A stretch of DNA of 56,385 nt from Opitutia bacterium (GTDB lineage: Bacteria; Verrucomicrobiota; Verrucomicrobiia; Opitutales; Opitutaceae), in NCBI GenBank assembly GCA_947453695.1, contig CANGHW010000022.1, positions 1-56,385 of the forward strand, given 5' to 3'. The position numbers and the translations under genes were made by a program. Positions within the stretch are counted from its first letter, which is position 1; every line of letters begins with the position of its first letter. Below the pieces are notes generated by a model. That model was not told the origin of the DNA. It made no database searches and saw only the letters and a program-made list of their open reading frames with translations. Positions 1 to 6,595 of the stretch are shown piece by piece.

Positions 1-1
1 G

Positions 2-118
2 ATGTCGATGGCCCAACTGCAACAAATCGACCGGTGGATCGACGACGGGAACACCTCCACGGGGAATTTTCGCGTCACGAACGTCGGAGCGACCGTCGTC
101 TATGTCATCGAACCCTAG
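2..118 (+). CDS. Prepilin-like protein, C-terminal end (5' cut by window edge)
   Basis: Only the last 38 codons are visible, ending at TAG 116-118. They match the end of the complete prepilin-like protein at 2120-2617: both have a (L/I)D.W.DDGN..TGN segment followed by GATVVYVIE or GATVYFVIE. This is therefore the C-terminus of a paralogous pseudopilin whose start lies outside the window. The next gene begins inside its last codons (ATG at 102, 17-base overlap), so the two are probably translationally coupled. The fold is inferred from the paralog; function (pilus, secretion pseudopilus or other) cannot be told from this piece. Confidence 0.8.
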   Translation: MSMAQLQQIDRWIDDGNTSTGNFRVTNVGATVVYVIEP

Positions 119-896
119 ACGCCTGCCTGCGGTGCTCACGTTTTCCTCCCGCAATCTGCGCGACGACGGGGCGGCGGTGGCACTCGGAAACAATGTGCCG
201 CACCAGAACATCGACGCGGGCACGGCGGTGCTGCGCCTGCGGGCCTTTGGGCGGATTCCCGCGGTCGAACTCGTGGGGAGCGACGCCCTGATGTATCTGG
301 GCAACTCGCACTGTAAGCTGGCGGTGCAGCACGAAAATGGGCGGCTCTTCGCCGCGCGGGTGCCGGAGGCCGCCAACGCGGCCGCGGAGCAAACGCCCGA
401 GGAGATCGTGGCCTTCCTCGAGGGCGAGCAGGCCACTCCGTCGCCAGCGTCGCGAAACGCCGCCCCGAAGGCGGTCCGGCCGAGTCCGGTGAAGGGGCGC
501 GGGCGGATGAATTCCCGGGGGCTGCTGGTCGCGCTGGCGGTCGTGGCGCTGGCGTTGGGCGTTTATCGTTTCTACCCCGACACTCCGGCCGGTCTGGCCA
601 TGGTCCGCGATCCCGCGAAGATCGGCCGCCTGCACCTGCAGTTCAACGGCCGCTACGGCGATGAGGCGGTGGAAGGCAGCACGATGCTGTGGGTGGAAAA
701 CGGTCGGCTCGTGGTCTATGCGGCCGGGAAGGAGGCGCTGCCGGGCGAAGCGCGGTTGGATGCGAGCTACCGCTACGGCCTGCACGACGACGGGCGGGTC
801 GCGCTGGTCGTCGCCAACGGAGCCGTGGTGGAGTCGGCCCGGGACGGCAGCCTACGGTTTAACGACGCCGCCTATGCGCGCAACGCGCCGCGCTGA
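102..896 (+). CDS. Single-pass membrane protein, second gene of prepilin cassette (copy 1)
   Basis: Unrecognised 264-residue protein. An N-terminal domain of about 110 residues, likely cytoplasmic, is followed by an Ala/Pro/basic linker, one hydrophobic segment at about residues 140-156, and a C-terminal domain of about 105 residues, likely periplasmic, containing NGRYG, YRYG and VVANGA. The protein at 2614-3405 has the same architecture and the same motifs (DGRYG, YRYG, VVSNGA), so the two are clear paralogs. Each follows a prepilin-like gene with an overlap. By position and topology it could be a bitopic assembly partner comparable to GspL/PilN-type proteins, but I see no sequence match to those families. 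Confidence 0.8.
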   Translation: MSSNPRRLPAVLTFSSRNLRDDGAAVALGNNVPHQNIDAGTAVLRLRAFGRIPAVELVGSDALMYLGNSHCKLAVQHENGRLFAARVPEAANAAAEQTPEEIVAFLEGEQATPSPASRNAAPKAVRPSPVKGRGRMNSRGLLVALAVVALALGVYRFYPDTPAGLAMVRDPAKIGRLHLQFNGRYGDEAVEGSTMLWVENGRLVVYAAGKEALPGEARLDASYRYGLHDDGRVALVVANGAVVESARDGSLRFNDAAYARNAPR

Positions 897-980
897 GCCG
901 GAAGAATTAGGCCGAGAGCCGGCCGTGGTCAGGGCGGCGAGCAGGGCGTGCTCGCGACTCAACCGCGAAGGCCGGTGGGG

Positions 981-1328
981 TTAGTCGAAACGGAGGACGA
1001 TGGAGCCGAAATCGAGGAGGACTTTGCCGGCGGCGTCGCGGGCGCGGAAGAGGGCGGGGATTTCGTGGTATTGTTTGCGGCCGTCGGTGTCGGGCGGAGT
1101 CACGGCGCGCACTAGGCGGGCGTCGCGGAGCACGCGGAGGTGCTTGGAAATACCGTCGGCGGGACGCGCCAATTTGGCGGCGAGGGTGTTGACGGACTGC
1201 GGGCCGGTGTCGGCGAGGGCGCGCAGCAAACTATAGCGCGCGGGATCGCTGATCGCGAAGAGCACGGCCTCGGCTTCGAGGAGGGCAACGGCGTCGGGGG
1301 CGGCAGGGAGCGGAGCGGGATCAGCCAT
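981..1328 (-). CDS. ArsR-family winged-helix regulator
   Basis: 115-residue protein of typical ArsR/SmtB size. The core includes AISDPARYSLLRAL (helix before the reader), then TLAAKLARPADGISKHLRVL, the usual helix-turn-helix with a recognition helix ending in KHL..L, and a short wing with a GRKQYHE strand. No metal-binding Cys cluster (ELCVCDL type) is present, so the signal is probably not a thiophilic metal. ATG at 1328. It is transcribed away from the 21-bp phased array at 1405-1914, which lies between it and the prepilin gene at 2120; it is an obvious candidate to bind there, but this is inference only. Confidence 0.85.
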   Translation of the reverse strand: MADPAPLPAAPDAVALLEAEAVLFAISDPARYSLLRALADTGPQSVNTLAAKLARPADGISKHLRVLRDARLVRAVTPPDTDGRKQYHEIPALFRARDAAGKVLLDFGSIVLRFD

Positions 1329-1404
1329 GGTAGGTGCGAGGAGGGGCGGGGAGCGTAGGCAGAGTTAGGGGGGCGAAATGTCGAGATGCCGGTGTCGTGG
1401 TGCA

Positions 1405-1929
1405 GATAATCGTCGTTTTTTGGGGCGTTACAAGCGTGCAAATGCGGATAATATGCCTCCGCGAAGGCGACTGAGGGGCGCGCGCGAGGTGGTGAGGAAG
1501 ACTTTTAGGCGAAAGACGCGCGCAATTGCCGATAAATCGCGCACTTTTTAGCGATGGAAGCAGGCAAACGCGGATAAAAGCCGCGCGCGGAGCGTGGAGC
1601 GTGGCGATTTTTTGATTTAGACGCACGAATGTTCAGATAATCGGCTCGCGAAATGCGATTGATTGCCGGAGGGGGCCGTTAAATGGGCGGTTTTTGACGA
1701 ATAGATGCAAAATAAAGCAGATAATTGCTGCACCGGCGAATGACAGGAGGGGAAAACTCGTGCGCAGGCGGCCGCTTGGATGAAAAAGGGGCGTGCCGTT
1801 TCCAGCAAAAGGCGGAAATTCTACGAACATCTGAATTCCCATTCCGATGAGATGCGTAGCGGGTTGAGTGTGGGCAGGGAAATGTAGAGATATTAGCGCA
1901 GCCGTTCCGATAATTGGGTCATTTCGCGC
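1405..1929. repeat. Degenerate 21-bp phased array with GATAA boxes
   Basis: GATAAT or GATAAA begins at 1405, 1447, 1531, 1573, 1636, 1720 and 1909. The gaps are 42, 84, 42, 63, 84 and 189 bases, all exact multiples of 21. No GATAA in this stretch is out of phase. When the region is cut into 21-base units from 1405, about 20 of 25 units have A at position 5, many have GC at positions 9-10, and several have a T run at positions about 12-19 (1416, 1503, 1545, 1608, 1691). Boxes are often preceded by a GCAAATGCN-like sequence. The stretch is clearly less GC-rich than its surroundings and lies between two divergent genes. It could be a regulatory, architectural or iteron-like array. Confidence 0.85.
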
Positions 1930-2080
1930 GGCGAGACGGTCCTCCGGCGGAGCGCGAGGCGGAGGCGGGGCAGCGGGAATCTTCGCCGGAGGTGGTGAGC
2001 GGACGGGGCGGCGGACACGCGGCGGGTGCGGTGCGAGCGACGTCCTCAGGCCGCGCGAGAACCTAGGGGTTTTCATTCAA

Positions 2081-2110
2081 GTCGGGCCGGCCCCGACCCG
2101 ATAAGGTGGA
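2081..2110 (+). promoter_or_regulatory. 5' leader hairpin and Shine-Dalgarno of prepilin gene
   Basis: GTCGGG (2081-2086) pairs with CCCGAC (2092-2097) around a 5-base loop, directly upstream of AAGGTGGA (2103-2110), a plausible Shine-Dalgarno 9 bases before ATG 2120. A further GATAAT box begins at 2109, 200 bases after the last phased box. The hairpin has no following T run and is not a terminator; it could affect translation or be incidental. Confidence 0.4.
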
Positions 2111-2119
2111 TAATTACGT

Positions 2120-2617
2120 ATGCAGGCATCGACGCGCTCACGGGGCTTCACCGTCACGGAACTCATGGTGGTCACCACGCTCATTGGCATCCTCGCGATG
2201 ATGTCGACGGCGGCGGTGCAGAATCTGGGCAAGCACGCGGAGGCGGCGGCGTTTGTGAACGATGGGCGGGTTTTCTCGGAGGCGTTTAACCGCTACGCGC
2301 AGGAACGGGGAAGTTTTCCGGCGGACCAAACGGCCGCCCACCAGGTGCCGACCGGGATGGCTGACTATTTGAAAGCGACCAACTGGCTGCGCACGACGCC
2401 GCTGGGCGGAACCTACGAATGGGATAATAAGGATGCGGCGAACAGCTTGGGCACGACGTTTAACGGAGCGATCAAGGTGACCGGTTGCTCATGGACGATC
2501 ACCAACCTGCAGCGGCTGGATTCGTGGTTTGACGATGGCAACCTCGCGACGGGCAACATCGTGGTCGCGGATGCGGGAGCGACCGTGTATTTCGTGATCG
2601 AGCGAGGTGCGCCATGA
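2120..2617 (+). CDS. Prepilin-like (type IV pilin / pseudopilin) protein
   Basis: 165 residues. The N-terminus MQASTRSRG/FTVTELMVV is a classic type III signal: a short basic leader, cleavage after Gly9, Phe at mature position 1 and Glu at +5, followed by a hydrophobic helix to about residue 33. Substrates of this kind are cut by prepilin peptidase (PilD/GspO) and assemble as (pseudo)pili. The remainder is a small globular domain with one Cys and no disulfide pair. The C-terminus matches the partial prepilin at 2-118. The stop overlaps the next start as ATGA (2614-2617). No PilB/PilC/GspE machinery is in the window, so a dedicated role is unproven. Confidence 0.85.
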   Translation: MQASTRSRGFTVTELMVVTTLIGILAMMSTAAVQNLGKHAEAAAFVNDGRVFSEAFNRYAQERGSFPADQTAAHQVPTGMADYLKATNWLRTTPLGGTYEWDNKDAANSLGTTFNGAIKVTGCSWTITNLQRLDSWFDDGNLATGNIVVADAGATVYFVIERGAP

Positions 2618-3405
2618 GCGGGCCCCGGATGACCGTTTTGACGTTGTCGACGCGGAACGTGAGCGTCGATGGGGCCGCGGTGTGCCCCGGAGATGATGCC
2701 GGGCCCTGCGACCTGGAGGCGGGGCGGGTGCTGGAGGCGTTGCGGGCGTTTGCCGGCCTGCCGCCGATGGATCTGGTCGAGACGGAGGCGCGAATTTTTC
2801 TGAGCGGTCCCCGCGGCAAGGTAGCGGTGCAAAATGTCGGCGGGCGGTTGTTTGTCGCGGAGCTCCCGGAATCAGTAAACACGGCAGCGGAGCGGACACC
2901 GGAGCAGACGCTAGACTTACTTATCTCAGGTAAGCAGGCGGGCGCCTCCGCCTCCGGCGAGGCGGCGATGGCCGCGGCAGAGGAATTGGTCGCGGCCGGT
3001 TCGCAACGGAAAGGTGGACTCAAGCAGGTGCTGAATTCCGGGTGGGTGCTCGCGGCGCTCGTGGTGATCGCGGCGGCAGTAGCGTGGGGCATGTATCGTC
3101 CCGCCACGCCGGAGGGCGTAACGCTGATCGGCGATGCGGCGAAAATTTCCGCGCTGAACACCAAGCTCGATGGTCGCTACGGCACGCCACCGGCGACCGT
3201 GTTGGTGCTGGCAAGTGGCAAGCTCTCCGGAGTGCAGCTCATTGCCGCCACGGGTGCGGAGGAGCCGCGGTTTCAGTTTTCCTACCGTTACGGCCAGATT
3301 GGCGAACGGTTGGTATTGGTGGTTTCGAACGGGGCGCTGCTGGAGCTGCAGCCGAATGGCGGGCTGAAGTTTTTGGAGAGTGTTTATCCGCGGATGGCGA
3401 AGTGA
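2614..3405 (+). CDS. Single-pass membrane protein, second gene of prepilin cassette (copy 2)
   Basis: 263 residues; paralog of the protein at 102-896 in length, domain order and local motifs. The N-terminal domain (1-110) contains DGAAV, LRAF and GGRLFVAELPE..NTAAE.TPEQ, corresponding to NGRLFAARVPEAANAAAEQTPEE in copy 1. A linker rich in Ala/Glu follows, then a transmembrane segment at about 142-161 and a C-terminal domain with DGRYG, YRYG and VVSNGA. The start overlaps the prepilin stop by four bases, so production is coupled to the prepilin. Function not recognised; inferred to be a membrane partner of the prepilin product. Confidence 0.8.
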   Translation: MSGPRMTVLTLSTRNVSVDGAAVCPGDDAGPCDLEAGRVLEALRAFAGLPPMDLVETEARIFLSGPRGKVAVQNVGGRLFVAELPESVNTAAERTPEQTLDLLISGKQAGASASGEAAMAAAEELVAAGSQRKGGLKQVLNSGWVLAALVVIAAAVAWGMYRPATPEGVTLIGDAAKISALNTKLDGRYGTPPATVLVLASGKLSGVQLIAATGAEEPRFQFSYRYGQIGERLVLVVSNGALLELQPNGGLKFLESVYPRMAK

Positions 3406-3474
3406 GGCGGAGGGGCGCGGCGGGGGCGCGGCGGAGCGTGTAGTGGCGTGCGGGGGCGTGCGGGGGCGTGCGGT

Positions 3475-3500
3475 CCCGCCTCTCACGAGGCGGGCTACGG
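3475..3500. repeat. REP-like palindrome with CTACGG tag
   Basis: CCCGCCTC (3475-3482), a 4-base loop TCAC, then GAGGCGGG (3487-3494), a perfect 8-bp stem, followed by CTACGG. It resembles the other intergenic palindromes in this window (29864, 31657) in arm length and in the trailing CTA(C) tag. Confidence 0.65.
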
Positions 3501-3557
3501 TCGGAGTGGAGGCGGGCTACGGTCGGAGTGGAGGCGGGCTACGGTCGGAGTGGAGGA
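3487..3557. repeat. 22-bp tandem repeat, three copies
   Basis: The unit beginning GAGGCGGGCTACGG occurs at 3487-3508, 3509-3530 and 3531-3552, identical in all three, and then degenerates. The first copy begins with the right arm of the palindrome at 3475, suggesting local duplication of a REP-like element between two converging genes. Confidence 0.85.
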
Positions 3558-3598
3558 GGGCGCGGTCCCGCTACGGCGGAGTGGAGGCGGGGGCTGGG

Positions 3599-5506
3599 TT
3601 ATAGCACTTGGAGCTTCTTGCGGTAGAAGGCGACGACCTCGTCGGGGTCATCGGTGAAGAGGACGTAGTCGGCGATCCAGGCGGGGGCGCGTTTCGTGCG
3701 GATCATCTCATCGATCTGCTTGCGGAGGTCGCCCCAGAATTTGGCGTTGAAGAACACGTAGGGCACGCGCGGGCGGATGCCGAGTTTCAGATTGCAGAGC
3801 TCGATGCCGACTTCCTCGAGGGTGCCGACGCCGCCGACGTTGAAGATGCAGAAATCGGCCGCTTCGAACCATTTTTGGCGGAAGTGACGCGACGACTCCT
3901 GGAACGTGTTGAAGAAATCGACGCCGAGCTCCGGGGGCTGGGCCTCGAGCTCGAGGAAGCAGGCGCCGGTGAGCGCGCCCTTGTTGCGGGCCTGGTCGGT
4001 CGCGAGGCGCATGACGCCGCCGCCGCCGCCGGTGAGGACGCCGAGGTTGGAGCCGATGAAGCTGGTGAGCTTCTCGACGAGAGAAGAGATGCGATCGGTG
4101 TCGGCTTGGTCGAGTCCTACGGCGCTACCGTAGAAGGCGAGGATGGTGGCCTCTTGGAACTTGCGGGCCATCTCCTCGCGGACGAAGAAGCCGTGGTCCT
4201 TTTTGTAGACGTGCTGGTAGATGTCCTTCGTGAGCTCGTCATACCAGTAGACCTTCAGGCCGATGCTATCGAACATATCGAGGCGCGCGTGGGCGTTGCT
4301 CGAGAAGAAGTAGCCGTGGGTGCGCGAGGGTTTGCGGAAGACGATGCGCTTCAACTTCACGTCGCCGAGGCGGGTGACGAGTTCGATGTGCTCGAGGAGA
4401 TCGGGGAAGTAATCGGTGATGAGGGTGTCGGCGTCGGGCGGGGCGGCGTCGAGGGCCTGGATCATGGTGCGGCTGCCGACGGGGCAGACTTCGCCTTCGA
4501 GGAATTTGCGGAGGTCCTCATTGGCGCGGACGACGACGGCGCGGTTTTCCATGGCGCCGCTCTGGCCGCGGACGGTGATCTTGGTCTTGGGCTTGGCCTC
4601 GGCGGTGTCGCGGGGCGGGTTGTGGTCGAGGCACTGGTAGAGATTGGTCGACGTGGCGAGGAGGCGCTGGCGCTTCTTCGCGAGGGACTTCATCTCGGGA
4701 TCGTCGGCCTCGGGGGCGCGGTAGATCTCGACGGAGACGACGGGATTCACGACCGGCTGGTCGCCGGTGTTGTAGATCTCCAACATGACGTTGGTGCCGA
4801 AAGTCTTGATGGGATCGAGGAGGACGGCGCTGGTGTGGATGCCGAAGTTGCCGGGGCCGGGGTTGAGGACGACAAAGTGCTCCTTCAAATACATGGAGCA
4901 GCTCGTGAGGATGCCGGAGCGGGGCAGGATGGTGAGTGGCGAGGCGTCGTGGCGGACCTGGACCTTGTCGAGGAAACCGCGGCCGGCGTGGCCGCTGACG
5001 ATGCGCTCGAAACTGAGGCGGTTGAGCTTGGTGTTGAGGGTGTAGCTGACTTGGTGCGGCGTGAGGAAAACGGAGCCGCGGCTGTCGATGCTGATCGTGT
5101 TGGGGAGTTTCAGGCTGTTGCTCTTGATGGCCTCCCAGATTTGGCCGCTGTTGAGCTTGGCGGAGGCGGGGGCGTAGAAGAGGCGGCCGACCGGGGAACC
5201 TACACGGAGGAGCTTTTTCCAATAGGGGGCGTTGGGGAAACTCGTGTCGTAGATGAAGGCGTCGGCCTCAAGCTCGAGGCGGTTGCCGGAGATATGGGCC
5301 GGCGTGGTGACGAGCATCTCAATGCCGATGCGGGCAAGGGAGCTGCGCTCGGAGAAGCGAAGGGCGGGGAGGTGGGCCTGCACGGCCTCAAACTCGGCTG
5401 GATTGCGCGGCCAAAACGCGAGAGTGAGGGTGACGGTGCGGTCGTCCTTATTTTTGACGGTGAGGATTTGGCCGTCCTGACTGGTCCAGAATTGATCGGG
5501 ATGCAT
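3599..5506 (-). CDS. Large protein with C-terminal LOG / lysine-decarboxylase-like domain
   Basis: About 635 residues from ATG 5506. A longer frame to a GTG at 5590 is possible but its extra 28 residues look non-coding. The C-terminal ~190 residues are a LOG-type Rossmann domain: YGSA, then GVLTGGGGGVM.LA, and later GGVGTLEEV, the variant of the PGGxGTxxE motif that binds nucleotide phosphate. LOG proteins release cytokinin-type bases from nucleoside monophosphates or act on related nucleotides. The N-terminal ~440 residues have no signal peptide and I cannot assign them; they contain mostly beta-like segments and a stretch resembling an NAD/nucleotide-handling region. LOG proteins are normally about 200 residues, so this is a fusion. 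TAA at 3599. Confidence 0.75.
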   Translation of the reverse strand: MHPDQFWTSQDGQILTVKNKDDRTVTLTLAFWPRNPAEFEAVQAHLPALRFSERSSLARIGIEMLVTTPAHISGNRLELEADAFIYDTSFPNAPYWKKLLRVGSPVGRLFYAPASAKLNSGQIWEAIKSNSLKLPNTISIDSRGSVFLTPHQVSYTLNTKLNRLSFERIVSGHAGRGFLDKVQVRHDASPLTILPRSGILTSCSMYLKEHFVVLNPGPGNFGIHTSAVLLDPIKTFGTNVMLEIYNTGDQPVVNPVVSVEIYRAPEADDPEMKSLAKKRQRLLATSTNLYQCLDHNPPRDTAEAKPKTKITVRGQSGAMENRAVVVRANEDLRKFLEGEVCPVGSRTMIQALDAAPPDADTLITDYFPDLLEHIELVTRLGDVKLKRIVFRKPSRTHGYFFSSNAHARLDMFDSIGLKVYWYDELTKDIYQHVYKKDHGFFVREEMARKFQEATILAFYGSAVGLDQADTDRISSLVEKLTSFIGSNLGVLTGGGGGVMRLATDQARNKGALTGACFLELEAQPPELGVDFFNTFQESSRHFRQKWFEAADFCIFNVGGVGTLEEVGIELCNLKLGIRPRVPYVFFNAKFWGDLRKQIDEMIRTKRAPAWIADYVLFTDDPDEVVAFYRKKLQVL

Positions 5507-5655
5507 GTGGTAAGAGGTTCGGAATGTCCCAAGGCGCAAGGGGACACAAGCGGGGACTAATTGGTTGCATTCCCCGGGGGGCGCTGGCACATCCGACCAC
5601 TTTTAACGGCACATTCCCACTGCGGCCGTTACTCTACGCAGTCTCAACTCAACGC

Positions 5656-6456
5656 ATGAACCTGAAACATTCCGTCACGATTTCCCTGTTCGCCCTCGGC
5701 CTGGCCGCGGCCCAAGCGCAGGACTCCAAGATCACGGTCCCGGGCGTTACGCCGGCACCTGCCAAGCCTGCTGCGGCGGCGCCCGCGGCACCTGCCTTCT
5801 CGGAAGCGCAGATCGTGGAAGAGTTCGGCTGGTTCGTGGGTAAGCGCGTCGGCCTCACCGAGCTGGAGTTTTCTCCCGCCGAAGTGGCTGCACTGATCAA
5901 GGGTCTCTCGGCCGCGGCCGCCGGCAAAGACTCGCCCTTCGAGATCGAGAAGATCGGACCGTTGATGGACGAGTTCATGCAGAAGAAGCAGACCGCCTAC
6001 ATGACCAAGGTGAAGACCAAGTCGCTGGCGGAGACGACCGCGTATTTTGCGAAGCTCAAGGAGAACAAGGCCATCGTGGAGCTGCCGAGCGGTCTCCGCT
6101 ATGAGATCGTGAAGGCCGGCGAGGGCGCTGCGCCCAAGGCGACCGACACCGTGAAGGTGCACTACACCGGCACGCTGGTCAACGGCACCGTGTTCGACAG
6201 CTCCGTGCAGCGTGGCGAGCCGATCGAGTTCCCCCTCGACGGCGTGATCCCCGGCTGGACCGAGGGTCTGCAGAAGATTTCCAAGGGCGGTAAGATCAAA
6301 CTCTACATCCCGCCGCACCTCGCCTACGGCGACGAGGCGAAGGGCCAGATTCCCCCGAGCTCGACGCTGGTGTTTGATGTCGAGCTGCTCGACATCAAGG
6401 CCACTGCGGCCGCTCCGGCGATGCCAGCTGCTCCTGCGGCCCCCGGCACGAAGTAA
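5656..6456 (+). CDS. Secreted FKBP-type peptidyl-prolyl isomerase
   Basis: 266 residues from ATG 5656; the upstream in-frame extension is not protein-like. A signal peptide (MNLKHSVTISLFALGLAAAQA) is followed by an Ala/Pro linker, an FKBP N-type helical dimerisation region to about residue 140, and an FKBP catalytic domain with VKVHYTGTL.NG..FDSS, the VIPGW.EGL motif, and IPP.LAYGDEA....IPP.STLVFDVELL, all typical of Mip/FkpA proteins. It catalyses cis-trans isomerisation of Xaa-Pro bonds during folding of periplasmic or outer-membrane proteins. It stands alone, with its own terminator 28 bases downstream. Confidence 0.93.
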   Translation: MNLKHSVTISLFALGLAAAQAQDSKITVPGVTPAPAKPAAAAPAAPAFSEAQIVEEFGWFVGKRVGLTELEFSPAEVAALIKGLSAAAAGKDSPFEIEKIGPLMDEFMQKKQTAYMTKVKTKSLAETTAYFAKLKENKAIVELPSGLRYEIVKAGEGAAPKATDTVKVHYTGTLVNGTVFDSSVQRGEPIEFPLDGVIPGWTEGLQKISKGGKIKLYIPPHLAYGDEAKGQIPPSSTLVFDVELLDIKATAAAPAMPAAPAAPGTK

Positions 6457-6484
6457 ACGCGACGAACGCGGTTTAGGTTTTGCG

Positions 6485-6515
6485 AAAGCCCTCGGCGTAA
6501 GCCGGGGGCTTTTTT
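6485..6515 (+). terminator. Rho-independent terminator of the FKBP gene
   Basis: A GC-rich stem (AAAGCCCTCGGC against GCCGGGGGCTTT, one mismatch, loop GTAA) is followed by a run of T to 6515. It lies 28 bases after the FKBP stop codon. Confidence 0.88.
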
Positions 6516-6595
6516 GTGGGGTAGGGTTGACGGTCCTCGATCCGCGGCCGGGAGCGCGAGGGGCCGTCGTGAGCGGCGCGGCGGGACGACGAGTC

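Larger units (their letters stand above)
1329..2119. other. Gene-free divergent intergenic region
   Basis: 790 bases between the start of the ArsR regulator (leftward) and the start of the prepilin gene (rightward). Its left two thirds are the 21-bp phased array. Bases 1920-2080 return to very high GC with no motif I recognise. The end holds a hairpin and the ribosome-binding region of the prepilin gene. The reverse-strand reading frames here (1321-1626 and 1633-2076) have low-complexity Pro/Ser/Arg content, look non-coding, and carry the 21-bp period as a 7-residue period. Confidence 0.8.

Noticed and set aside
1405..1914. CRISPR array
   Set aside because: Units are degenerate and only the box positions repeat; there are no identical repeats with unique spacers and no cas genes.
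1405..1914. DnaA boxes or a replication origin
   Set aside because: TTATC on the reverse strand resembles the start of a DnaA box, but the following CACA is missing in all copies and no replication gene is near.
1633..2076. Reverse-strand open frame through the phased array (with 1321-1626 in the same frame)
   Set aside because: Because 21 is a multiple of three, the GATAAT boxes read as paired isoleucines with 7-residue spacing. One stop (1630-1632) breaks the frame, composition is Pro/Ser/Arg-rich, and no domain or start signal is seen. I treat it as a consequence of the DNA period, although a decayed heptad-repeat gene is not fully excluded.
3608..5560. 650-codon forward open frame
   Set aside because: Antisense shadow of the LOG fusion gene, of low-complexity Glu/Gly/Val/Ala/Asp composition.
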